Below are positions 22,661 through 30,603 of a stretch of DNA of 32,180 bases, piece after piece; the stretch's first letter is position 1; each line of letters starts with the position of its first letter. The position numbers and the translations under genes were made by a program. The stretch comes from Nemertoderma westbladi (Eukaryota > Xenacoelomorpha > Nemertodermatida > Nemertodermatidae): assembly GCA_032718475.1 (NCBI GenBank), contig JAUCBJ010002970.1, positions 1 through 32,180 of the forward strand. Direction: 5' to 3'. The notes below the pieces were generated by a model. The model did not search any database. It was not told the origin of the DNA and saw only the letters and a program-made list of their open reading frames with translations.

Positions 22661-23851
22661 ATTTATATTAATAACTTACCTCAGCAATAAATTGATTTTA
22701 TTAGATAACTTACCTCAGCAATAAGTTGATTCTAATAGATTTATATTAATAACTTACCTCAGCAATAAGTTGATTTTATTAGATAACTTACCTCAGCATC
22801 AGCAATAAGTTGATTCTTTTAGATTTATATTAATAACTTACCTCAGCAATAAGTTAATTCTATTAGATTTCTATTAATAAATTACCTCAGCAATAAGTTG
22901 ATTCTAATAGATTTCTATTAATAACTACCTCAGAAATAAGTTGATTATATTAGATTTCTATTAATAACTTACCTCAGCAATAAGTCGATTCTATTAGATT
23001 TCTATTAATAACTTACCTCAGCAATAAGTTGATTCTATTAGATTTCTATTAATAAATTACCCAGCAAAAAGTTGATTCTAATAGATTTCTATTAATAACT
23101 TACCTCAGCAATAAGTTGATTCTATTAGATTTCTATTAATAACTTACCTCAGCAATAAGTTGATTCTATTAGATTTCTATTAATAAATTACCCAGCAAAA
23201 AGTTGATTCTAATAGATTTCTATTAATAACTTACCTCAGCAATAAGTTGATTCTAATAGATTTCTATTAATAACTTACCTCAGCAATAAGTTGATTCTAA
23301 TAGATTTCTATTAATAACTACCTCAGAAATAAGTTGATTATATTAGATTTCTATTAATAACTTACCTCAGCAATAAGTCGATTCTATTAGATTTCTATTA
23401 ATAACTTACCTCAGCAATAATTTGATTCTATTAGATTTCTATTAATAAATTACCCAGCAAAAAGTTGATTCTAATATATTTCTATTAATAACTTACCTCA
23501 GCAATAAGTTGATTCTATTAGATTTCTATTAATAACTTACCTCAGCAATAAGTCGATTATATTAGATAACTTACCTCAGCAATAAGTTGATTTTATTAGA
23601 TAACTTACCTCAGCAAGAAGTTGATTTTATTAGATAACTTACCTCAGCAATAAGTTGATTCTATTAGATTTATATTAATAACTTACCTCAGCAATAAGTT
23701 GATTCTATTAGATTTCTATTAATAAATTACCCAGCAAAAAGTTGATTCTAATAGATTTCTATTAATAACTTACCTCAGCAATAAGTTGATTCTATTAGAT
23801 TTCTATTAATAACTTACCTCAGCAATAAGTCGATTATATTAGATAACTTAC

Positions 23852-24922
23852 CTCAGCAATAAGTTGATTCTGTACGGCTTCCACTTTAATATGCGTCGGA
23901 ACGGTTTGTAGTAGAATGTGAGCTGATTCCTTTAGAAGGGGGACAGTAGTGGACATAATGATAGAAAGCATAACGAGAGTTAGAGCGGGGTCTACATAGA
24001 CCACCCAGGATCCTTCCACCCTCCATATAATAACGGCCGATATAACGACAACTATAGAGCCGAGGAAATCGCCTAAGACGTGAAGGAAGACCGCTTTCAT
24101 ATTGAGTTGCTCGTCTTTAACGGCATGATGGCTATTTACGTTGGATAGCCCGATTATGTAATTATCACCTCTCTCGTTTTCTAGCGGTTCTGAAGCCGTT
24201 GAACAATTATTAATAGCGGAGGGAGGGCGATCGTCTACTATAGATTCTAGAACCGCGGGGATAGGCGACTTGTGGGTGTCGCTAGAAGGCCGTGTTAGTG
24301 GGGTTTTAGCGGGGGTTGAGCGAGCGAGGCTATACGATTGTGTGTCGCTACAATGCGAGGTGCCGATACTAGGCGTAGCCGGTGCGGTGGAATGTCCTGC
24401 AAAGTTGTCCTCCTCTTCGAGATAACCAGCCTGCTCTGCGATACTTTCCGCGACAAGGACAGCCTCCACTGCGCGACTGGCTCCGTGAGAGTGGCCGTGG
24501 AAGAGTTTCAAACCGATCAGATTAACTAAGAGACCGACGCCACCAACAATGAGAACCATCATTGGGTTGTCGACTGGTTCCGGCTGTATCAATCGTTTAA
24601 CAACATTTACGAACATCGATAAACAAAGTGAAGCGAGGAACACAGCGTTAACCAAGGCGCCTAACACTTCCGCACGGGCCCATCCAAACGTGTTCTTAGA
24701 AGTTTTTCTTTTTGAGATTCGGACTGCGAACAGGCCAATTAGAAGAGCTAAAACGTCGGACAACATATGGAAGGAATCGGACACCAAGGCCATTGATTTG
24801 GTTAGGTACCCCACGACTATTTCGACGAGGAAGTAACTCGCTGTTAGACCAAGCATCACTGCGAACCGCCATGTGCGGTTACCGTGACCGCCGCCGTGAG
24901 AGTGTCCGTATCCTCCCCCCAT
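23852..24922 (-). CDS. SLC30A1: ZnT1-like zinc exporter, exon 1 (all transmembrane segments)
   Basis: First coding exon, 357 codons, of a cation diffusion facilitator that exports cytosolic zinc in exchange for protons, usually at the plasma membrane. It has a short His/Gly-rich N-terminus (residues 1-14) and six predicted membrane segments (about 20-40, 48-68, 83-105, 121-140, 276-298, 305-329). The zinc site is seen as SDSFHMLSD in TM2 (His52, Asp56) and FLHVLGD in TM5 (His281, Asp285). The TM4-TM5 loop starts with FHGHSHG and is followed by about 120 residues of Ser/Thr/Pro-rich sequence. LLKESAHILLQTVP starts the C-terminal domain. The exon ends at GAG before GTAAGT and joins exon 2 in phase 0, giving 501 residues in all, about the length of human ZnT1 (507 from memory). 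The ATG at 24922 gives an N-terminus like that of ZnT1. The last 18 coding bases form the founder copy of the intron array. Confidence 0.95.
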
Positions 24923-25185
24923 CGTTTTGTGATCGGTGAGTAGTAGGCCTATCGGTACGGTACCTGCCTACCTCTTCTTGATGTCTTGACTATCATGTAT
25001 CACCTCTCTAGTCAGCTAGTCTCTACCAGTTTACGGTCGGTCAGACGGTACCAGTACACAACATAGGTACACCATGGCCGTACACACTGTACAGTTGTAG
25101 TACCGGTACAACTGTACCTATCTGACTAAACCATGTCCCAGAATATTACAGGTATTATTATAGTGTCGTAATTCAGTGATAATAA
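24923..25185 (-). promoter_or_regulatory. Upstream region of the ZnT1-like gene (GTAC-rich)
   Basis: The 260 bp upstream of the start codon are dense in GTAC/GGTACC/TACCGGTA palindromes (for example 24952-24962 and 25097-25108). I found no TATA box at a convincing distance and no exact metal-response core (TGCRCNC) in the first 700 bp. The assignment as promoter/5' UTR rests on position only. Confidence 0.35.
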
Positions 25186-25634
25186 CCCCCCCCCCCCCCT
25201 AATTTTTCTACAATTAATCTTACTCAGATTGCACGAAATTTGAAACAGAGATAGTTTCACCTCCCGACTACTGACTGGGTGAGCCAGAATTTATACTTTT
25301 GCTTTCAATCTTTAGCTACAAGCGTTTAAATAAAGTGTCTCCGGCGATATTGCACCAATCCCGCCGCAGTTTGCCTTAGCTGTTTGTTGGTACAGTATTA
25401 CTGGAAAGCTGGCCCTGCAAGGATTCCAAATAAGTTACACAATTTTGCCGGAGACACTTAATAGTTAATAGCTACGTAATCCAACGATTCACAGCGAAAA
25501 TAAAAATTCTGGCTCAACCAGCAAGGAGGAGGAAGGTGAAAATAATAATGTTTAAAATTTCATGCAAACTCATGAAGAGTTGTAGAAAAATTCATTTTTT
25601 TTTGGGGGGGGGGGGGGGGGGGGTGGGGGGTTGG
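25186..25634. mobile_element. Foldback element with poly-C / poly-G termini
   Basis: Two imperfect inverted arms of about 170-190 bp face each other. The left runs 25186-25360. The right, complementary, runs about 25440-25634. Matching blocks include AATTTTTCTACAA, CGAAATTT.AAAC, TTTCACCT, GAGCCAGAATTT and AAGTGTCTCCGGC. The outermost bases are a run of 13-14 C on the left and about 20 G on the right, so homopolymers are part of the terminal repeat. There is no coding capacity. It sits some 260 bp upstream of the ZnT1-like start codon. Confidence 0.8.
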
Positions 25635-26240
25635 ATCCGCGATCCGCCATTGCAAGTCCCAGTATATTCCTTATGACACATTGCAAATAAATAAATCGAA
25701 TTACTAACTCCCTGATAATATTATCTATGAAAGGATATGGTGTGACATAAATTAATTAATAAACAATCCAAACTGAAATAACAATCAAAGAAATTACAAT
25801 TAAAACAAAATGAAATAAAATTAGCACAAAATAGCCTTTAGTTCAATCGAAATGTTTTATACATAATGTATACAGAAATAAATATATTTACTATTATTAT
25901 CTAAAATATTTAATTATGACTCCAACATAAGTTTATCAGGAGGCCAAACTCGATCAACCGACAATCTCTATGTTAATTCTACGAGTAAAAGCTGAAACCG
26001 AAGGAGTCCAAGTGGATCCCAAACTGATTCCCGTATATAACCAGACTACCCAGACCGCGCGGCTGATGGACTTTGGCTGCTACAGACAGCTGCTACCTAT
26101 GAGCTACAAAATGATGTTAGTTAGTTATTTTTTAAATATTCGAATAATTGCCAACCAATTGGGAGTTTATAAAGTTAAACCGATACGAGAGACAATAACA
26201 GCTCGGTTCCGTATAATAATAAGACGACTAATCTACTGGG
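25635..26240. other. Intergenic, with an unidentified plus-strand open frame
   Basis: Space between the foldback element and the RING gene stop. A plus-strand frame is open from about 25938 to 26362, the first ATG being at 25970. It reads IPVYNQTTQTARLMDFGCY, which looks protein-like, but it overlaps the RING exon in antisense and matches no family I know. It could be an exon relic. The rest is AT-rich without features. Confidence 0.3.
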
Positions 26241-27205
26241 TTAGTAAGATTGTTCCAGACAGATTGGACAGCGTTTTACGTTCTCGCCGCATATCTGGCA
26301 GGTTCCGTGGCCGCAGGGGAAGCCGCCACAACAACGGCGTTTCACACAGAGCGGACAAATAGAGCCGCCGTACTGCTGCTCGAGTTTACGGATGTACGCC
26401 GCGTTCTTGGACGACGGTTGTGGCGCCTTAATGTTTGTCTCTCGTGGTGTTGCTGATTCTGATAGGATGGAGCCGCTTGGAGGCGCCACACAGCCGCTAG
26501 GGGGCGCCACACCGCCGCTAGGGGGCGCCACACCGCCGCTAGGTGGCGCCACACCGCCACCAGGGGGCGCCACACAGCCGCTAGGGGGCGCCACACCGCC
26601 GCCACCCGTAGCAGACAGACCAACATCCGACGCCACTCTACACACAGCCGCCGAGTTGAACACAAATGTATCCCCCCCGCCCAGCCGCACCTTAACTCCC
26701 CCCTCGAACACATCCTCAACCCCCCCAGTGCGACCCGCGACGCCAACCATCGAGTCGCACCACCCGAAACTATCCTCTTGCAGCGACCGCAAAGCGACCT
26801 CGTTGCTACATATAACAACCCGGTCGCCCACCGATATACGCCTACTAGCGGGCGACACCGGACCGGAGTTTACACGCTCTCTCTCGGCTGACCGGGTAAT
26901 AATTTCCTCGGATACAATCTCCCTATCGGAGGACCCAACTCGCTCCCTATCGGTTGGTACGTCGTCCTTTTGGATCCTCGTCAGGATCGCGGGATTAAAG
27001 AAACATTTCTTCCCGTCGAGGTAATGCACCTCGACATCGTTATCGTCGTCGATCCATACGATCAGGCCGGTGGCCCCCAGAACCCCCGCCATCTGTTCGT
27101 TCCAACCGCCGTGACCCTGTTGCAGCCGTTTCACCGTTTTCTCTTCCAAGTCAATCCGGATTTGATCTCCCACCCGAAACCGAGCCGCTTCATTGCTAGC
27201 TAGGC
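26241..27205 (-). CDS. MIB-type RING E3 ubiquitin ligase, last exon (SH3_15 repeats 3-4, linker, RING)
   Basis: Final exon of the model, residues about 223-543. Two mind-bomb-type repeats are visible: VGDQIRIDLE...QQGHGGWNEQM...FFNPAILTRI (about 232-300) and VGDRVVICSNEV...EDSFGWCDSMVG...FVFNSAAVCRV (about 348-414). A low-complexity linker of six VAPPSGG/C heptads follows (about 426-466). The C-terminus is a complete C3HC4 RING, C-x2-C-x10-C-x-H-x2-C-x2-C-x6-C-x2-C at 506-538, containing FPCGHGTCQICGE and CPIC. A RING at the very end is how MIB proteins recruit their E2. Ankyrin and ZZ domains of true MIB1/2 are absent, so this is a MIB-related ligase, not an orthologue. The acceptor ATATTTAG/GCCTAGC keeps phase 1 but has a weak pyrimidine tract. 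Substrate unknown. Confidence 0.85.
26463..26604 (-). repeat. 21-bp coding repeat (VAPPSGG heptads)
   Basis: Six in-frame 21-bp units with plus-strand core CTAGGGGGCGCCACACCGCC, encoding Val-Ala-Pro-Pro-Ser-Gly-Gly/Cys between the last SH3_15 repeat and the RING. It probably acts as a flexible spacer and may vary in copy number between individuals. Confidence 0.9.
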
Positions 27206-27210
27206 CTAAA

Positions 27211-27330
27211 TATTATAATATAATAATAATATTCCAATATACTAAACAATATGAAATAATGTGGAATGACCTAAGTGGGGGTTGAACCCGTGGTATACAT
27301 TACCGAACCAGCTCAGCCACTTTCCCCTGA
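27211..27330 (-). mobile_element. tRNA-derived SINE-like element in intron 3 of the RING gene
   Basis: On the minus strand, GTGGCTGAGCTGGTTC (A box, about 27306-27321) is followed 30 nt later by GGGTTCAACCCCC (B box, about 27277-27289). It ends in an ATT-rich tail (27230-27211) directly before the exon 4 acceptor. The A-to-B spacing and missing anticodon arm and acceptor stem argue for a SINE head rather than a working tRNA gene. Confidence 0.6.
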
Positions 27331-27807
27331 CATTCACTTGAATATTTAATCCACTCCTATTGAACTGGTATTCTTATAAGCGGACTTATCCGACTTAAAA
27401 TGGAAATTGTTTAAGTTATTTTGGTATTTTTTAAAGAAGGTATCGAATAATAATTAAAACATTTTAATATTTCTACCGGCTGACCGGGTAGGTATTTCCA
27501 CATGCGAAGAACATCTGGTGTTTTTTATAGGAATTTTATGTGAAGAATTCTTATCTTTCCTAAATTCCTTCTTATTAAGTGTTTTATAGCGCTTATTTCT
27601 ATCTTATAACCTGTACAGATACTAATTTGTTTATTGTTTTGTTTATATTCGGTAACCTTGGCTTTTAGTGAAAACCTGTTAATCTTCGCATGGGGGTATA
27701 AACTGCAAAGTGAAATATAACAGCAGAAAGTCTGCTATCCGTATACTTCAGATGGGCGGTGTTTATAGCCTAACAATTTTATAATAATTATATAGAACAC
27801 TAATCAC
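27331..27807 (-). other. Remaining part of intron 3 of the RING gene
   Basis: AT-rich intron DNA between the exon 3 donor (GGAG/GTGATT at 27808) and the SINE-like element. Nothing further was recognised. Confidence 0.5.
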
Positions 27808-28158
27808 CTCCACTGAACTGCTGAGGCGGCGGATCAGGAATTATATGTCCTTTCAGAGGCGTTGTGGCGGTCGGTGGCGTTGTGGCTGCCGGTGGCGCGG
27901 TGTCTCTCGGTGGCACATCGACTACGGGAGGCGATTCCACTATCGATAAAACCGCGGGGTTGAAATACCAGCAGTTACCGCTAGGGTACCGCACCCGTAT
28001 GTCTGCGTCCGAGTCTATCCCAATGACTTCTCCGTCTGCGTTCAATGTCTCTACCATGGTGTCGGTCCAGCCACCATGGCCTGTCTGTAACGTTTTAACC
28101 ACCTCCAATTCCAGAGTTAGTTTGACTCGATCGCCGATTGAGAATTTAGAGGATTCGC
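27808..28158 (-). CDS. MIB-type RING E3 ligase, exon 3 (SH3_15 repeat 2)
   Basis: Open in one frame from a CAG acceptor (CCCCCAG/GCGAATCC) to a GGAG/GTGATT donor, phase 1 on both sides, 117 codon equivalents. It encodes [20 protein letters not shown], then [22 protein letters not shown] and [11 protein letters not shown]. This is one complete MIB/HERC2-type repeat (residues about 111-172). A Pro/Thr-rich linker ([11 protein letters not shown]) follows up to residue 222. The exon starts upstream of the first possible start codon, so it is internal. Its acceptor is preceded by a long C homopolymer. In MIB proteins such repeats bind the ligand's intracellular tail; the partner here is unknown. 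Confidence 0.85.
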
Positions 28159-28192
28159 CTGGGGGTGGGGGGGGGGGGGGGGGGGGGAGTGC
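28159..28192 (-). promoter_or_regulatory. 3' splice site of exon 3 with a C-homopolymer pyrimidine tract
   Basis: In transcript sense the acceptor is preceded by more than 20 uninterrupted C, then ACCCCCAG. The polypyrimidine tract is therefore almost pure cytosine and of a length likely to vary. Confidence 0.8.
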
Positions 28193-28715
28193 TGGCGGTA
28201 AACAATAGCATTCTCGCTAAATCATTACCTACTTGTTCTACAATAAACTGCTGCACACAACTCTAGGGTTAGGCCTATATTGAAAAATATCTAAACATGA
28301 AAATTATTGTGAGTAACAATTTTTTTTAATAAGGGTTGTATGATAATTTTTAGAACAAAAAAATATGTTCTAGAACAAAAATATTTATCAAAATTGATAG
28401 CATAAAAAATGCAATATTTTTACTCTCGATATTTTTACTCTCGATATGTTTACTCTCTATATCTTTACTCTCGATATCTCAGTAAAAAAACGTTGCACAT
28501 ATTTCAGTGTATGTATACTGTACTGTATATTTCCAAAAGTTAATTTCTTTACAACAAAAATCAGTTTTGAATTATTGATTTGGAACCAAAAATTTATATT
28601 ATATAGAAAAAGGAGGGGGGCATCCAGGTGTTATTGATACAATAAGCTTTTATATGCTAGAACATGGTGCACACAACGTGTACATATTATGTATGACATC
28701 TACTGACTGACCAAC
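28193..28715 (-). other. Intron 2 of the RING gene, with a 15-bp repeat
   Basis: AT-rich intron DNA. At 28419-28478 four copies of a 15-bp unit, (T)TTTACTCTCGATAT with small changes, stand in tandem. TTCTAGAA palindromes near 28366 resemble those in the hAT-like element at 7889-9596. A 63-codon plus-strand frame here (28446-28637) is not convincing. Confidence 0.6.
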
Positions 28716-28946
28716 CCTTAGAAATTTTAGTCAAGGCGATAGGATTAATCCTCCAGGTTTTATCGTTGGGATAGGAAACTCTGACGTCATTGTTTGATAA
28801 AATCGACACGACACTACCGACAACCCCCAAACAGAAGACTATTTCCTCGTTCCAACCTCCGTGTTTATCGTCGTGTAGAGCCTTCACCATTTCCCCATCC
28901 AAGTCTATTCGGACTATATCGCCCACACCAAAATCCGACCGCTGAT
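28716..28946 (-). CDS. MIB-type RING E3 ligase, exon 2 (SH3_15 repeat 1)
   Basis: Encodes FGVGDIVRIDLDGEMVKAL, then KHGGWNEEI, VGSVVSILSNNDVRVSYP and WRINPIALTKI. This is one full MIB-type repeat, closest in wording to the one in exon 4. The acceptor TATCCCTTTAG/ATCAG and donor AAGG/GTTGGT are chosen because they keep phase 1 with both neighbours. A better-looking donor three bases further on (TTG/GTCAGT) would break the frame into exon 3. So the exon body is firm and its ends are inferred. Confidence 0.75.
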
Positions 28947-30097
28947 CTAAAGGGATAAACATCAAAGTATCTAACGTGGTAAACAAGTTAACTGGAGCGT
29001 GGCGTTAGTACGTTATGTCTGTATGTGAAAGAATAAGAGGGGAGAAATTGTCATATAAGGAATTTGTTTTACTTAGAATCGTGGCTTAGACCCTTACAAC
29101 ACCAATATAACTCGATTTTAGTATGTATTCGCCGCGAACGACATCTTTCAAACTCGCTTCATATTTAAACTTAAGAGGGGAGTGGCATAGTCAAAAGTCA
29201 ACCTCTGATATCTGAAACAAATCACAATTTGTATTAATTATAGAGTTGCGCTCTAAGTCAGACAGGCCATAAAATAAAATTTAGTGAAATTTCTGTATTT
29301 CCATTGTCGGCCATTTTGGCAACAATGTCTGATATTCCGCTAAATTTGATCACTATAATTTGATCTTTTATTTTACAGTGACTCAAGAGAGGCCATACAG
29401 CTTGAACTGGATGAGGTAGCGAAGTGGTCCAAAGATAATGGTCTCGAAGTTAACCTGCGGAAGTCAAGGAAATCGAGGAAGTCAAAAGTTACGGCATTTT
29501 TCAACCATATTGGAATTGATAAACAAATTAAAACAACCACCACTTACCCCCACCCCCTCAATAGTCAACACTTCGATAAACCATGCAGCCATGTGAATAC
29601 TGGGGAAATAATGTTTTGAGGAGCACCTTTTCATTGTACATGTTTACACAGTCTCAACCTCGAAAGGCCCTGTCAACACTATGAAAAGGAACAATTTGAG
29701 GAATAATTTTTGCCGAATAGTGCAATGAATTTACAAATGTACTCGTACTGTAGCCTAACTATATGACATGATTACATATCATATAAGTACATTATCTGCC
29801 ATCTAAATTAAACGATACATTTTACCATTAAAGTCTGTCACAGTCAGTTCTGCAGTTAGTAACTGCAGCTGAAAGCAGGAAAGGAAAGGGCATTCATTAC
29901 CAACGGGTATACCTGAACCTGCCCCTGCTGCCTGCATACGATACGAGTAAAACTGCATTCTACTCCAGTTCCGATAACAGGATAAGTTACCTAGGCCTAT
30001 AGTACCTACCGCACCGAGCTACCGCAGTACCGGTATAGGCCTACTGACCTACTGAATTACTGTGATAATACTGTTATGTGATAACAGGAATGCCTAC
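28947..30097 (-). other. Intron 1 of the RING gene model
   Basis: About 1.15 kb with one short reverse-transcriptase relic (29380-29469, plus strand) and otherwise no recognisable feature. Its status as an intron depends on the proposed first exon at 30098-30182. Confidence 0.4.
29380..29469 (+). pseudogene. Short non-LTR reverse-transcriptase relic
   Basis: Thirty codons read LELDEVAKWSKDNGLEVN, the segment following the catalytic ADD motif in CR1/Jockey-type reverse transcriptases (compare DDLNKLSVWGQSNGLEFN in the LINE at 11189-12205). It is preceded by TTTTATTTTACAG, which looks like a splice acceptor. The strand is opposite to the RING gene. Far too short to be functional. Confidence 0.6.
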
Positions 30098-30182
30098 TTG
30101 TCGATTCCGTGGAGAGTTGTTGTACCATTTCTTCTAAAACCATTCCAGCGAATAGAGTTCGCACCAATTCTTCAGCAGCCAT
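30098..30182 (-). CDS. MIB-type RING E3 ligase, proposed first exon
   Basis: A short frame begins ATG GCT GCT GAA GAA (MAAEELVRTLFAGMVLEEMV...) and ends before CAA/GTAGGC. It leaves one base over, exactly the phase needed by exon 2. The peptide is helical and acidic and resembles no domain. Together the four exons give 1,632 coding bases, 543 residues. The evidence is the Met context, donor and phase only; a different 5' exon is possible. Confidence 0.45.
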
Positions 30183-30480
30183 ATTCAATCAGTCTGTCAG
30201 TCAATACCGGTAGAACTATGGATGTCTCGACGTCCTATTGACTATCAATCGTAGTCGATCATTACTACACCACTTACTCACATAGGCTTGGTCTAGTATG
30301 TACCAGTAGTACCGGTAGGCTAATCTGTAATACTACAGTACAGCAGTAATCTTACTCCTGCAATCCTGTAATCAGTCTATCACAGTTGGCCTACCACTGC
30401 AGTATCCTGGTAGCGGTCTCATATTACATACCGGTACTGTACAGCAGTACTACAGTATTACCAGCTAACCAGGTGATCAG
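30183..30480 (-). promoter_or_regulatory. Upstream region of the RING gene, TACCGGTA-rich
   Basis: Within 300 bp upstream of the proposed start, TACCGGTA or ACCGGTA occurs at about 30205, 30309 and 30429. A further copy at 30031 lies on the other side of exon 1. CAGTAC/GTACAG palindromes fill the rest. The composition resembles the region upstream of the zinc transporter. A promoter role is inferred from position. Confidence 0.3.
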
Positions 30481-30603
30481 CTGACCGAATAGTAATTTTT
30501 TACGTCTGATTTTTTAACTTTTTCGTCAAATTGTCGAATTTGCACTACCATTTTTTCGTCCTTTTAATTGCTTTTTATGTCCGCGTCTCTTTAAACTGCC
30601 AGA

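Larger units (their letters stand above)
5596..23851 (-). other. Giant single intron (18,256 bp) of the ZnT1-like gene
   Basis: Delimited by a consensus donor (GAG/GTAAGTT, exon end at 23852) and acceptor (CTTCCGCAG/GTG, exon start at 5595). Reading in the direction of transcription it holds the main donor-copy array (to 16258), a CR1-like LINE (to about 9997), a short array block (to 9597), a hAT-like element (to 7889), a third array block (to about 6583), about 640 bp of unique DNA and the acceptor-side array (5931-5600). From memory, vertebrate SLC30A1 also has two coding exons, which agrees with a single intron. Confidence 0.9.
16258..23870 (-). repeat. Donor-copy array, block C (main block, 7.6 kb, overlaps exon 1)
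   Basis: Roughly 185 tandem units (estimated from length and unit size) of two classes. The 44-bp class has GATTCTAATAGATTT(C/A)TATTAATAA between donor copies; the 34-bp class has GATTTTATTAGATAA. In transcript sense each unit reads AATCAACTTATTGCTGAG then GTAAGTTA, i.e. the last six codons of exon 1 (NQLIAE) and its splice donor. The copy at 23870-23843 is the real exon/intron boundary. Common donor variants are GAGGTAGTTA (two bases lost), GATGTAAGT and GAGTTAAGT. Units diverge mainly in the spacer. Open frames of 67 codons at 21535, 21940 and 22300 are by-products of a higher-order repeat. Confidence 0.97.

Noticed and set aside
6583-23870. CRISPR array or centromeric satellite
   Set aside because: Units are directly adjacent and diverge gradually without unique spacers, and the surrounding genes are animal genes with introns, so CRISPR is excluded. 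A centromeric satellite is unlikely because the unit equals the neighbouring exon end and the array starts there.
24923-25640. Metal-response elements (MTF-1 sites) upstream of the zinc exporter
   Set aside because: Expected from the known biology of ZnT1, but no exact TGCRCNC core was found in the first 700 bp on either strand; two TGCACAC matches near 28250 and 28665 are too far and lie in another gene.
26392-27024. Plus-strand 210-codon open frame
   Set aside because: Antisense of the RING gene last exon; low-complexity Pro/Thr/Gly composition and no domain.
27262-27330. Functional tRNA gene (minus strand)
   Set aside because: A and B boxes are present but only about 30 nt apart with no foldable anticodon arm and acceptor stem; fits a SINE head better.
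28446-28637. 63-codon plus-strand frame in RING gene intron 2
   Set aside because: AT-rich, overlaps a 15-bp tandem repeat, no domain and opposite to the gene.
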